64,000 nucleotides of DNA from Opitutaceae bacterium (GCA_028284235.1 JANQSC010000032.1:1-64000); one strand, 5' to 3'; shown: positions 46,667-55,774, counted from the first letter of the stretch. Notes: a model not told the origin generated them from the sequence alone. Translations and numbers: made by a program.

Positions 46667-48559
46667 ATGAAACTATCCACAAAAATTCACGCATCGATTC
46701 TCATCCTCGTCAATTTCCTGCTGCTCCACTACATCGTATCCTCAATTCCCCTACGGATCGATCTTACAGCGGAAAACGCGTACACGCTCTCCGACAGCGC
46801 CAAAAACCTGCTCGGGAAAATTGAAGAGCCGATCCGATTCGACTTCTACAAAACCGAATCGATCGAGAACATCCCCGCCGGGGACAAAATGTTCCTCCAG
46901 AATTTCGGGGACCGCGTCGAACGACTGCTCACCCAGTTCACCCGCGCCTCCAAAGGGAAAATCCAATTCAACAAGATCGACCCGAAGCCCGACACGCCCG
47001 AAGAGGAAAACGCCATCGCCTCCGGCGTCACCGGCCAGCAGCTCAGCCCCATCGGGGACAGCATCTTCCTCGGACTGGCCATCAGTCAAGGGGACGCCGA
47101 AAACGCGATTCCCTTCTTCGATCCTCGAAAGGAGCAGAACGGTTCGCTCGAGTACGACATCGCCAAGGCCATCTACGACGTGCAACAGCTCTCCAAACCA
47201 ACACTCGGCCTCATATCGAGCTTGCCCCTGAAAGCGCCGCCCTTCCCCACCATGCCCGGGCAGCCGCCGCAAGAAGACCAATACATCGTCACCGAACTCG
47301 AAAACTCCTTCAACGTGGAAGTAATCGAGCCGACTGCCGCCGAACTGCCCAGCGGACTGGACATGCTCGCGGTCATCCACCCCATCGGGCTTTCTGAAAC
47401 GCTGATGTACGACATCGACCAGCTCGCCCTTTCCGGCAAGCCGCTGTTCCTCGCCGTCGATCCTTCGTCGCTCTTTTTTCGGACTCAGCAGCAGCAAAAC
47501 CAAATGGCTATGATGGGGCAGCCCAACCCCAACACTTCCAGCGACTTCAGACGCTTTTTCGATACTTGGGGCATCCAATACTCCACCGGCGAAGCGCTGG
47601 GAGATCCCAACATCGCCTACACAGCCCAAAGCTCCATGCAACCTGCGTGGCTCGTCTTCCGCGAAGATCAGATCAGCCAGGAATTCGTGCCCGCTGCCGA
47701 TCTCAACGCCGTCTTGCTCCTCGAAGCCGGCAACATCCAACTCGAGCCGGATTCGAAACTAACGCTGCAACCGATCATCCAGACCACGGAGGCCGCGGGC
47801 ACAGTCAACGGGATGATGCTCCAATTCACCCAGCAAGGCGCCCTCCTGAACGAGTTGCAGTCCACTGGGGAAAAAGCGACCGTCGCCGGATTTCTCCAAG
47901 GCGAGTTCACCACCGCGTTTCCCAACGGAAAACCCGCGGCTCCCGGAGCCGAAGCGGAAGCCGAAGACGCGACCGAAGCAACCGAGGACGAGCCCGAGCA
48001 GCTCCACACCGGAAACGGAAGCGTATTCATTATCGCCGATACGGACTGGGCCCTCGATCAATTCTCAATTCAGCGACAGAATTTCCTCGGCATGATCACC
48101 ATCCAGCCGATCAACGACAATCTCGCCATGGGAGCCAATATTATGGAATTCCTTGGAGGCAGCCAGGACCTGATCGGAATCCGGAGCAAGAAAACCGCTT
48201 CGCGCGGATTCGATCGCGTCCAAGCCATGGAAGCCGAAGCCCAGCAGCAATATCAGATCAAGCTGCAGGCAATTGAAGAACAAATCTCCGCGGCCAATCA
48301 AGAAATCCAGCAACTGCTCAGCCAGTCGCAAGGATCCGGATTCATCGTCGCCGGGCCGGAACTTTCCGAGGCGATACAAAAATCTCGAGAAAACGAAGTT
48401 AAACTCCGAGCCGAGCGACGCGTCATTCGACGCGAACTCCGCAAGGACATCGACGCGTTAAAATGGAAACTCGTATCCTTGAACGTTGGATACACTCCAA
48501 TCGGTCTCGCCCTGTTTGGATACCTTTTCTACCGAATGCGTAAACAACGAGCCCTCTAA
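46667..48559 (+). CDS. GldG-like ABC transporter auxiliary protein
   Basis: The 630-residue protein has a membrane anchor near the N-terminus (about 7-24), a large periplasmic part (about 28-600) with the GldG start LTAENAYTLSDSAKNLL and IEEPIRFDFYKTESI, and a C-terminal helix (about 605-625) ending in a basic cytosolic tail (RMRKQRAL). The part after about 360 has an acidic, low-complexity stretch (AEAEDATEATEDEPEQ, about 425-445) and a helical coiled-coil at about 525-600. A clear Shine-Dalgarno (GGAGAG) precedes the ATG. It works with the ATPase and permease encoded upstream. Confidence 0.9.
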   Translation: MKLSTKIHASILILVNFLLLHYIVSSIPLRIDLTAENAYTLSDSAKNLLGKIEEPIRFDFYKTESIENIPAGDKMFLQNFGDRVERLLTQFTRASKGKIQFNKIDPKPDTPEEENAIASGVTGQQLSPIGDSIFLGLAISQGDAENAIPFFDPRKEQNGSLEYDIAKAIYDVQQLSKPTLGLISSLPLKAPPFPTMPGQPPQEDQYIVTELENSFNVEVIEPTAAELPSGLDMLAVIHPIGLSETLMYDIDQLALSGKPLFLAVDPSSLFFRTQQQQNQMAMMGQPNPNTSSDFRRFFDTWGIQYSTGEALGDPNIAYTAQSSMQPAWLVFREDQISQEFVPAADLNAVLLLEAGNIQLEPDSKLTLQPIIQTTEAAGTVNGMMLQFTQQGALLNELQSTGEKATVAGFLQGEFTTAFPNGKPAAPGAEAEAEDATEATEDEPEQLHTGNGSVFIIADTDWALDQFSIQRQNFLGMITIQPINDNLAMGANIMEFLGGSQDLIGIRSKKTASRGFDRVQAMEAEAQQQYQIKLQAIEEQISAANQEIQQLLSQSQGSGFIVAGPELSEAIQKSRENEVKLRAERRVIRRELRKDIDALKWKLVSLNVGYTPIGLALFGYLFYRMRKQRAL

Positions 48560-48568
48560 CTGGTTACC

Positions 48569-49666
48569 ATGAATTTGAAGAATCTATACATCTGCACCGG
48601 TGTCCTCGCGATTCTCGCGATCATCACAAACCTCCTCACTCGCACGAGCAACGCTCCTCTGCAAGACGACCGAGTAGGTTCCACAATCGTCGCCTCCGAA
48701 CGCCTGCAAGACGCCGCGAAAGTCGTGATCACGACCGACGGAACCACGATCACGCTAGCAAAGGGCGATGGCAACTGGACCCTCGAAGAAAAAGCGAACC
48801 TGCCATCGAGCTACACTCGGATCAATCAATTCGCCCGCAACGTAGCGGAAGCGAAACTACAGCGATTCGTCAGCGGCAACCCGGACCGGATCGCCACCCT
48901 CGGCTTCGACGGCGGCAACAGCGCCCAGTTCTTCGACGCTTCCGGCAATACCATCGTCGCCTTCGACCTCGGCAAGGAAACCGACAGCGGGCGACAGTTC
49001 CTCCGCTATCAGGGCGAAGACAAAGCCTTTCTCGTCAACACCACCTTCTACATCGATTCCAACCTCGATTCCTGGCTCGAGAAAGCGCTCGTGGACTTCG
49101 ACGCAGACAATGTCACCACGATCGACATTTCACTGCAAAGCGGCGACCAACTGACAGTTGAACGCGAGAACGCGGAGTCCGACTGGACCACCAGCGCCTC
49201 GCTGCCGGAAAAGAAAATCCTCAACCAAAGCGCCGTTTCACAGATCGCCTCCCGTTTCTCCGGACTCAACTTCACCGCCACCGCGGACGTTGACGAGCCC
49301 AATGTCCTCGCCGCCCGCGAAAACGGCCACAGTTTCGACATCGCCCTGGCAGACGGGAATTCGTACACCTTCACCATCGGCCGTCAACCCGAGGTCGCCA
49401 TCGAGAAGGAAGTCGAAAAAGAAGGGGAAAACGGCGAAACGGTGACCGAGATGGAGGAGGAAATCGTCACTCCCGAAGGCCCCGTCTACTTTTTCATCGC
49501 CGCATCCGATTCGGACGATCCAGTTAATGGATACATGGAATCCTTCGGCTTCGAGGCGAGTTCCTATCAGTTTACCAGCTTGCCCGATTCGCTCGACGCG
49601 CTCCTTTCCGACGAACCCGAGCCCGTGACGCCACTCGTCGTCGATCCCGAAGAAACGGAGCAGTAA
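48569..49666 (+). CDS. DUF4340 domain-containing membrane-anchored protein
   Basis: The 365-residue protein has an N-terminal transmembrane helix (about 5-25) and an extracytoplasmic DUF4340 region (beta-rich, with W-x-L-E-E-K...P, about 60-310) ending in an acidic, proline-rich tail. DUF4340 genes are regularly found next to GldG-type genes; the function is unknown but is taken to be part of the same complex. It is the last gene of the operon (start 9 bp after the GldG stop). No Shine-Dalgarno is visible. Confidence 0.87.
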   Translation: MNLKNLYICTGVLAILAIITNLLTRTSNAPLQDDRVGSTIVASERLQDAAKVVITTDGTTITLAKGDGNWTLEEKANLPSSYTRINQFARNVAEAKLQRFVSGNPDRIATLGFDGGNSAQFFDASGNTIVAFDLGKETDSGRQFLRYQGEDKAFLVNTTFYIDSNLDSWLEKALVDFDADNVTTIDISLQSGDQLTVERENAESDWTTSASLPEKKILNQSAVSQIASRFSGLNFTATADVDEPNVLAARENGHSFDIALADGNSYTFTIGRQPEVAIEKEVEKEGENGETVTEMEEEIVTPEGPVYFFIAASDSDDPVNGYMESFGFEASSYQFTSLPDSLDALLSDEPEPVTPLVVDPEETEQ

Positions 49667-49693
49667 CGCGGTCGCGCCATTCTCAATACGATT

Positions 49694-50518
49694 TTAAAAC
49701 GCCGTTTCCCTACTAATGGGACTCGGCGTTTTCTTGCTTAGAGCAACCACGTCCGCGTGCAACGCCTTCGCCAGCGCTTTACGATCGGCCCCGGGTTCGC
49801 GAGCGGACCCGAAAACAATCGTCGCCCGGATCGACCGCAGCGTCATCATCTTCAAGAGGTGCTTGCCGAAGGTCATGTCGCCCCACCAGCACACGTCGAA
49901 CGCAGGGTCGCCCCCGTCGCATTCGTAGCGAATAAAGGCAGGAGTCACGCTCCATTGATTGGACACGACCGGTTGCAAAAGCGACGACTTGAACGGGCGC
50001 ACCTCCGACCCGTCCGTCGAAGTCCCCTCCAAGTAGACAGTCATGCCCACCTTCGCTCCAATCGCTCGAGCGAACCCAATCTCCTGGCGCGACACTTCGC
50101 TCCTCCGGCTTCGATCGATGAAAAGCGTTCCCGCCATTTTCACGAATCGACCGATTACGGGCCAGTCGCCAACGCTCTTTTTCGACAGAAACACCTGCGG
50201 CGTCAGCGACGCCATCACCAGGATGTCGATGTAGCCTTGATGATTCGCCGCAATGAACCCGCCTTCCGCAGGCGTCCCGATCGTCTCCACCCGCAACCGA
50301 AGCATCCCCAACAATTTTTGGGCGAAGCGCATTTGCCACTCGGCCCGCTCTCGAATCCCCCAGCGGCCGCCCCCCCGCAGACAATATTCGACCCACATGC
50401 GACCGAAAATAGCGCACAGTAAAACCAGCCCAATCAACTGCCGCGCGCGTTTCACTATCCAGGTCACAGCCTGGATCAAAGCGACCTGGACTATTTTGAC
50501 AAGGCTTCCGATCGGCAA
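49694..50518 (-). CDS. 1-acyl-sn-glycerol-3-phosphate acyltransferase family protein, OlsA-like
   Basis: The 274-residue PlsC-type enzyme has an N-terminal hydrophobic region (about 18-50), the catalytic H-x4-D (H93 to D98 in NHQGYID) and a second block EGTSTDG at 164-170 in place of the commoner EGTRS. Such enzymes add an acyl chain to lysophospholipids or to lyso-ornithine lipid. Its partner, 4 bp upstream on the same strand, looks like OlsB, so the pair may make ornithine lipids, phosphorus-free membrane lipids used under phosphate stress. A plain phosphatidic-acid synthase cannot be excluded. Confidence 0.88.
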   Translation of the reverse strand: MPIGSLVKIVQVALIQAVTWIVKRARQLIGLVLLCAIFGRMWVEYCLRGGGRWGIRERAEWQMRFAQKLLGMLRLRVETIGTPAEGGFIAANHQGYIDILVMASLTPQVFLSKKSVGDWPVIGRFVKMAGTLFIDRSRRSEVSRQEIGFARAIGAKVGMTVYLEGTSTDGSEVRPFKSSLLQPVVSNQWSVTPAFIRYECDGGDPAFDVCWWGDMTFGKHLLKMMTLRSIRATIVFGSAREPGADRKALAKALHADVVALSKKTPSPISRETAF

Positions 50519-50522
50519 TCCG

Positions 50523-51314
50523 TCAGCCCAGGAACTTCTTCATGGCCCGCGGGCCGAGGCTCTCCAAATCGAGCAAGGTCAGAAAATCGATGGTCTTGAA
50601 TTCCAAATCGAGCGCAGGACGTCCGCACAGCCGGGCTCCCAGGGTCAGGTAAGCGCGCATCAATCGTGGCGCCTTGAAAGGCTCCTGATTCCCACCGGCA
50701 ACCGACTCCGGGGCCTGGCACTCGTATCCAGGATTTGGAGTGGTGATAAAGCGCTCTTCCGCCTGGTAGCGCAGCAACCCCGCGTAGGCCGCGACTCCGA
50801 CCGCCGGATCGGTCGACGTTAGCGAACTGCAGCCGATCAAGTAGCGGGAGTCGTAGAGTTTCGTATACTGGGCGATGCCCTTCCAGAGAAGACCGAGCAC
50901 CACCATGTTTCGATGCTCTTTCGCGATGCAAGCCCGTCCCAATTCGACCGTCTTCGCTCTTATTTCCTCGAAGGGCCGAAAGTCGAACTCCTGCTCACTG
51001 TAGTAGCCCAAATTCGACTGGGCGTTTCCGCCTGTCTGCAAACGGTAAGTCCCAATGATCTCGCCCGTATTGGCTTCCTCGATCAGCAGATGGTCGCAGA
51101 CGACATCGAAGCGGTCGACATCGAGACCGGACGCCTCGGAAGACGCGAGCCCTTCCCCGAGCTCCAAATTAAAGACTCGGTAGCGCAAGCGCTGGGCCGC
51201 TACCACATCCCGATCGCTCTCGGCGATCCGCACCGCATAGGCGGACGTGGGTGACGGCGGAATGAACTCCTGAATTCGAAGATTCCGGGTGGTTTCACTT
51301 TGGAACGTAGGCAT
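50523..51314 (-). CDS. olsB: L-ornithine N-alpha-acyltransferase-type GNAT protein
   Basis: The 263-residue protein has the OlsB pattern: an N-terminal RYRVFNLELGEG segment (about 44-55) followed by D-R-F-D-V-V-C-D-H-L-L and the VELGRACIAKEHRNMVVLGLLWKGIAQY substrate-binding helix. OlsB transfers a 3-hydroxyacyl group to ornithine, giving lyso-ornithine lipid, which the neighbouring acyltransferase completes. I start at ATG 51314, as residues upstream of it do not look like protein. Hemolysin-type annotation of the same family is common. The substrate is inferred from family and context. Confidence 0.8.
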   Translation of the reverse strand: MPTFQSETTRNLRIQEFIPPSPTSAYAVRIAESDRDVVAAQRLRYRVFNLELGEGLASSEASGLDVDRFDVVCDHLLIEEANTGEIIGTYRLQTGGNAQSNLGYYSEQEFDFRPFEEIRAKTVELGRACIAKEHRNMVVLGLLWKGIAQYTKLYDSRYLIGCSSLTSTDPAVGVAAYAGLLRYQAEERFITTPNPGYECQAPESVAGGNQEPFKAPRLMRAYLTLGARLCGRPALDLEFKTIDFLTLLDLESLGPRAMKKFLG

Positions 51315-51483
51315 CGGGCGAAAGGAAGAAGAAAAAGCGCGTCGACCCAAACAGCTAGCCCGCAAACCGGTATCGGTGTCAAGCCAGCCAAGGCGCAACT
51401 CGCGCAAAATTAACCTCCCCGGCGCGAAACCGCTACAAGGCGCGGTCAATCCACGCGTAACAAGAGAAACGAACGAGCGTCGC

Positions 51484-52272
51484 TTAGAAATTCAACCGTT
51501 TCGCCTCTTCGTAGACTTCCATCGCTTCGCTCAGGTACGAATGGAGCGCGTCGAGCCGCTCTTGAGACGACGGGTGGGTCGAATTCCAAGGCTGGCTCGC
51601 CGGTCCGCCCACGTCCATAGCCGCCATCTTCTCCATAACGGTGATCGCCGCGTTCGGATCGAATCCGGCCCGAGCCATGTACATGATTCCAATTCGGTCC
51701 GCCTCCGACTCTTTCGCCCGGTCCCAGGCTGCCAACTGCCCCGACAACGAGGGGTCGAGCATGATCGTGCTCAATCCGCTAGTGGCGATGCTCGAAATCC
51801 CCGAGCCCATTTTCATGATTCCCGCCTGCGACATGCGCTCGTGAGTATGCCGCGCTGTCACGTGAGCAATTTCATGGGCGATAACCGAGGCCAATTCGTC
51901 TTCTGTTTTCACCAAGTCGAATAATCCCGAAAAAACGCCTACTTTCCCTCCAGGCATCGCGAAGGCGTTGATCTGACCCGGAACGTCAAACACGATGAAC
52001 TCCCACTCCGCTAGTGGCATGTCCCAAAATACCTGCTGCGAAATTCGCTCGGAGACATTGAGCAGCCAGTCGTTCATCCTCGGATCCTTGGAAATCGGGT
52101 ACTGGGCCTTCATCTGCTCGAAAGCCACCTTCGTCATCTTCACAACCTCCGTGTCCGACATGAGATTGATCTGTTTGCGGCCCGTCACGGGCACTGTGCT
52201 ACAGCTCGTCACAAGTAGGGAGGCCAGCGCCATCAAAAGCGCTGCGATTCGGAGATTAAATTTCATTTCCAT
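51484..52272 (-). CDS. M48 family zinc metalloprotease lipoprotein
   Basis: The 262-residue protein has a lipoprotein signal with the lipobox-like LVTSC (C24) and a zinc site HEIAH (H133, E134, H137, in VIAHEIAHVTARH). It resembles the periplasmic quality-control proteases LoiP/BepA without the TPR domain. It would degrade misfolded outer-membrane proteins at the outer membrane. The divergent neighbour is the uncharacterised TPR protein 380 bp away. A later ATG (M3) is also possible. Confidence 0.92.
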   Translation of the reverse strand: MEMKFNLRIAALLMALASLLVTSCSTVPVTGRKQINLMSDTEVVKMTKVAFEQMKAQYPISKDPRMNDWLLNVSERISQQVFWDMPLAEWEFIVFDVPGQINAFAMPGGKVGVFSGLFDLVKTEDELASVIAHEIAHVTARHTHERMSQAGIMKMGSGISSIATSGLSTIMLDPSLSGQLAAWDRAKESEADRIGIMYMARAGFDPNAAITVMEKMAAMDVGGPASQPWNSTHPSSQERLDALHSYLSEAMEVYEEAKRLNF

Positions 52273-52521
52273 GAGTTAGCGAATGACTGGTTTCCTATTA
52301 TACGGGCCAAACCGGATTTCGGATTAGACAATTTAAACTCGGACCAGCGAATTGCAACTGGGATCCCTCGCCCGATTCAACAAGCCGCCGGAGCCAAACT
52401 CGGCCTACATTTGACCCGTTCAAAACCGATTCAATAGGAAGGCGACTGGACCCGCTGCCCCCTAATGCGAAAATAGACCCGTTCCCCAGCAATTTGATGA
52501 ATCCAAATACCCCCCTAAATC

Positions 52522-52545
52522 GTAAGTTTTACCCAGGTAAGTTTT
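52522..52545. promoter_or_regulatory. Tandem 9-mer repeats, possible operator
   Basis: The 9-mer GTAAGTTTT occurs at 52522-52530 and 52537-52545, with a 15-bp period, 28 bp upstream of a candidate promoter. It is the only structured feature in the 379-bp gap between 52273 and 52651, apart from that promoter. Whether a regulator binds here is unknown. Confidence 0.35.
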
Positions 52546-52572
52546 GCAAAAAAGCGATTCCTGCTGCAATAA

Positions 52573-52601
52573 TTGAACGCAGCGCCTACCTAAAGTAGAC
52601 T
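52573..52601 (+). promoter_or_regulatory. Candidate sigma-70 promoter of the TPR protein gene
   Basis: TTGAAC (52573-52578) is followed after 17 bp by TAGACT (52596-52601), matching the consensus at four of six bases in each box. The ATG at 52652 has a visible Shine-Dalgarno GGAG. The rest of the gap from 52273 to 52572 shows no gene. Confidence 0.5.
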
Positions 52602-52651
52602 AATTTCCTGAAACGCCAACCTCAGCACTAGAAAAAACGGAGAAAAATAGA

Positions 52652-54364
52652 ATGCCTGATACCGAAGATAGTTATCAGAATCCGAGGAAACACAAAGTCA
52701 TCCACTGGAATCCCGAGGATGAAGAGGCTGCTGAAAGAGCCCGGGCTTCCCGCCGCAAGCTAATCACTCTGGGCGCCGTCGCCGGAGGCGTGGTAATCGT
52801 CCTCGTTTTCGTCGCCGCTCTCTGGAAAAACCCGGATCAAGACGCGAAAGCCCTCACCGACCGCCTCGGGATCACCGAGGAGTCCGTGCCCGAACGCGAT
52901 TTCCGCGAAGCCTTCGCCAGCCGTTCCAAGGCGGATCTCGAACAGGATTCCGCCAAAAGCGGCCTCGAGAAAATCCGACAGATGCGAGTGAACCACCACG
53001 TTCTCACCACCAGACTCCTGGGCGTTGAACGCGAGTTCCTCCAAGGCGAAGACCTCATGAAGCGCCAGGCCTACGACCGGGCATTCGACGCGTTCCAAGG
53101 CGTGAACGCCCAAATCGAGGAATTCTCCAGCCTGGTCGAGGCCATGCTCGCGACGCAGGAGATGTACGACAATTTCCTCGCCCGCGTAGACGAGCTCAAA
53201 TCGTCCAAACACCTCAACCCAGAGGCCTACGAAGCCGCGTTTGAAGCCGCCAGCGCCGGCAAGCAATTCCTGACCGAAGGCTCGTTCAACGCCTCCGAGT
53301 CGAAGCTGACAGAAGCCACCGACAAGCTGCAAGAGCTCTCGGACTCCATCACCGCCTACATACGCGAAAACGCCGCCCTCGGGCACCGCTACATCGCCCA
53401 AGGACAAGGGGCCAAGGCCATTGACGCATTCACCAAGCTGTTGTCGATCGACCCGCAAAACGAGGATGCCATCATCCAAATCGAACGGGCCAAAACCGCC
53501 GACGAAGTCTTCGCGCTGATCAACACAGCCGAAACCCACGAACGCGGCCTCGAGTTCGAGGACGCCCTCGCCGACTACCAGACCGCGTTCGAAAAGGACA
53601 ACAAGTCCGCCAAAGCCCAAAACGGAATCTCTCGCGTTCGACGCAAAATCGAGAATCGCGACTTCAACAAATACCTCGCGATCGCCCAGAACGCCGAAAA
53701 CGAGCGGAGGTACGACGAAGCCATCGAGCACTTCCAGCTCGCCTTGACCATCTTCCCGGACCGGAAAGACCTTTCCGACTCCATCGCCAAAGCCCGGCGC
53801 GACAAGCACCAGAGCGACATCGCCCGGCTCATCACCCAGGCCTACGCCCTGGAAACAGACGAACGCAACTGGGAAGGAGCCCGGGAAATCTACCAGCAGC
53901 TCCACGATATGGAGCCCAACTTGCAGGAAGCCAAAGACGGACTCCTACGCACCGGGAAGGTCATTCGCAGCCTGCTTCGCTACGAAAAGTACCTGGAAAT
54001 GGCCGAGATTGAGGCCCAAAGACTTCAATACCAGCTCGCGCGGCAGTCGTTCGACAAAGCCATGAAGTCGAAACCCGACTACCTAGCCCTCTCCGAAGAC
54101 ACAAAGCGCCTGCAACAGCATCTGATCACCCAAAGCCGACCCGTTAGCGTCCTGTTCATATCCGACATGTCGACCTGGGTCAGCGTGCAAGGGCCAACCG
54201 CCAAGAAGCCCACCAAACTGAAAGAAACCACGATCAACCTGCTGCCCGGCGACTACCGCGTCGTCGGCCGCAAGAAAGGCTACCAGGACGTGACCTTGCG
54301 ACTCCAAATACGAGGCGGAGTCGCCCAATCGCCGCTGACCGTAATCTGCGACGAGAAATCATAA
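52652..54364 (+). CDS. TPR-repeat membrane protein with C-terminal PEGA-like domain
   Basis: The 570-residue protein has a charged N-terminus, one transmembrane helix (about 36-57) and a long periplasmic helical part (about 60-480). In it, repeats such as HRYIAQGQGAKAIDAFTKLLSIDPQNED and AIEHFQLALTIFPDRKDL are TPR-like. The last 85 residues (about 485-570, SVLFISDMSTWVSVQGPT...LLPGDYRVVGRKKGYQDVTL) form a beta-rich PEGA-like domain, which often binds peptidoglycan or sugars. I do not recognise the family. It opens a three-gene cluster with two secreted proteins and has its own promoter. Confidence 0.82.
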   Translation: MPDTEDSYQNPRKHKVIHWNPEDEEAAERARASRRKLITLGAVAGGVVIVLVFVAALWKNPDQDAKALTDRLGITEESVPERDFREAFASRSKADLEQDSAKSGLEKIRQMRVNHHVLTTRLLGVEREFLQGEDLMKRQAYDRAFDAFQGVNAQIEEFSSLVEAMLATQEMYDNFLARVDELKSSKHLNPEAYEAAFEAASAGKQFLTEGSFNASESKLTEATDKLQELSDSITAYIRENAALGHRYIAQGQGAKAIDAFTKLLSIDPQNEDAIIQIERAKTADEVFALINTAETHERGLEFEDALADYQTAFEKDNKSAKAQNGISRVRRKIENRDFNKYLAIAQNAENERRYDEAIEHFQLALTIFPDRKDLSDSIAKARRDKHQSDIARLITQAYALETDERNWEGAREIYQQLHDMEPNLQEAKDGLLRTGKVIRSLLRYEKYLEMAEIEAQRLQYQLARQSFDKAMKSKPDYLALSEDTKRLQQHLITQSRPVSVLFISDMSTWVSVQGPTAKKPTKLKETTINLLPGDYRVVGRKKGYQDVTLRLQIRGGVAQSPLTVICDEKS

Positions 54365-54383
54365 CGCAAACCAACCAAACACC

Positions 54384-55349
54384 ATGAAGAACCGACGCCT
54401 AACACTCGCCACACTGACCATCGCCGGAGCCGCGCTCCTCATCAGTCCTAGCGGGATGGCTCAGTTCGACCCCGACACCAGCATTTTCGACGCTGAAGCC
54501 AATGGAGCCGGCCCTAATAGCGGCACCCAAAACGGCAACCGCAACGGCCGACCCACCATTTCAACCTCGGGCATTCCGATCGGCGGCGATATTTCCGTCC
54601 TGGACGAATCGACGCTCCCGCCCCTCGGTACGATCAACATTCCAGGAGGAACCGGCTTGAACATACCCGTCAGCATCCCCGGAATTCCCGGCGGCCTTAC
54701 CGGAGGTTCCTCTGGTGGCAGCTCCGGCATGCCCATTCCAATGGGCGGCAGCTCCGGAGGTGGCGGACAACAAAGCCAGAGTAGCTTGCCACCATTGGGA
54801 GGCTCCAGCAGTCAAGGCGGAAGCCAAAGCCAAAGCGGCGGGCAACCCCCCATGACCAGCAGCTCCAGTAGCTCCAGCGGCGGGTCTCAAAGCAGTAACA
54901 CGCCTCTCATCCCAATGCCGCCCTCCAACAACTCTGGCCAACAAGGACAACAGGGGCAACAAGGGCAGCAAGGCGAGATGGGCCAACAAGGGCAGCAGGG
55001 CCAACAAGGGCAGCAAGGCCAGTCCGGGCAGGGAGGACAGTCGAGCGATTCTCCCCTCGGAGAATTGCCGCCACCGCCGCCCGACGTCCAAATCGGAGCG
55101 GCGTCCGAAGAAATCGGCGGCCCGATCGGCGACCTGACCGGTCACGACCCCAACGCCCAGACCGCCTCCGACGGCGAGCCCGGCCAAGGCGGTGAACAGA
55201 ATCAAGCCAAGCGCGGCGGACAGTCCGGCGGCGACCAAGGGAAGCAAGTCACCGAAACCGACGGACAAAACGTCGGCGGAGGCGGCAACCAAGGATCCAA
55301 CCGATCCAAAGGCACCGAGGAAGGACAGAAAATGTCCACCAATCTCTAG
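54384..55349 (+). CDS. Secreted Gly/Gln/Ser-rich low-complexity protein
   Basis: The 321-residue protein has a signal peptide (about residues 1-26, cleavage near AQ) and then is almost entirely low complexity. Gly-Ser segments (about 107-175) lead into a GQQ repeat block (about 185-213) and a proline-rich PPPPPD stretch (about 229-233). The tail is rich in glycine, glutamine and acidic residues. It has one potential short hydrophobic beta region near 64-100 (IPIGGDISVLDESTLPPLG). It looks like a secreted, disordered polymer-like component. It starts 20 bp after the TPR gene and is followed 30 bp later by the third gene. Confidence 0.72.
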   Translation: MKNRRLTLATLTIAGAALLISPSGMAQFDPDTSIFDAEANGAGPNSGTQNGNRNGRPTISTSGIPIGGDISVLDESTLPPLGTINIPGGTGLNIPVSIPGIPGGLTGGSSGGSSGMPIPMGGSSGGGGQQSQSSLPPLGGSSSQGGSQSQSGGQPPMTSSSSSSSGGSQSSNTPLIPMPPSNNSGQQGQQGQQGQQGEMGQQGQQGQQGQQGQSGQGGQSSDSPLGELPPPPPDVQIGAASEEIGGPIGDLTGHDPNAQTASDGEPGQGGEQNQAKRGGQSGGDQGKQVTETDGQNVGGGGNQGSNRSKGTEEGQKMSTNL

Positions 55350-55382
55350 GATAGCGCTCCGCTAATTCTAAAATAGCATTTG

Positions 55383-55766
55383 ATGACACGATTCATCTCA
55401 ATCGCATCGATCGCGCTGATTCTATTGGCGGGATTCGCCACGGCCCAAATGGTGCCGACCAAGGTCATAGTCTACCCGCTGGAAGCCGTGATCGACAGCG
55501 GCACCATGACCAAAGGCCAGTTCAAGAAACGGTATCCAGGAATCGACGTCACCGACTTCGGTCTGACCGACGAGGGCTGGTATATTCGCTACACGCACCA
55601 CAAGCTCGTCTACATGTTCGGGCCCAGCGACAATCTCGAATACGCCCGCGAACTCAAAGCCGTGCTCGAAGAAATTCGCCTCTCGGCCGTGCTCAAAGAC
55701 CCGAAGCTCAGTTCAAGTAAAGTGGAAATCGTAAAGTTCGAGTTCTCCCCCGGTCCTAATTCCTAG
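55383..55766 (+). CDS. Small secreted protein, third gene of the TPR cluster
   Basis: The 127-residue protein starts at ATG 55383 (a TTG just upstream would add one residue). It has a signal peptide (about 1-21, MTRFISIASIALILLAGFATA) and a mature part with the beta-rich MVPTKVIVYPLEAVIDSGTMTKGQFKKRYPG stretch and an acidic, helical end. No family is recognised. The gene follows the low-complexity protein by 33 bp and its stop is 8 bp from the convergent nadK stop. It is probably secreted together with its neighbours. Confidence 0.68.
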   Translation: MTRFISIASIALILLAGFATAQMVPTKVIVYPLEAVIDSGTMTKGQFKKRYPGIDVTDFGLTDEGWYIRYTHHKLVYMFGPSDNLEYARELKAVLEEIRLSAVLKDPKLSSSKVEIVKFEFSPGPNS

Positions 55767-55774
55767 AGCGGCAA

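Noticed and set aside
54937..55035. A repeat array with short units in the low-complexity gene, considered as CRISPR
   Set aside because: The units are coding GQQ codons without unique spacers, and no cas gene is present.
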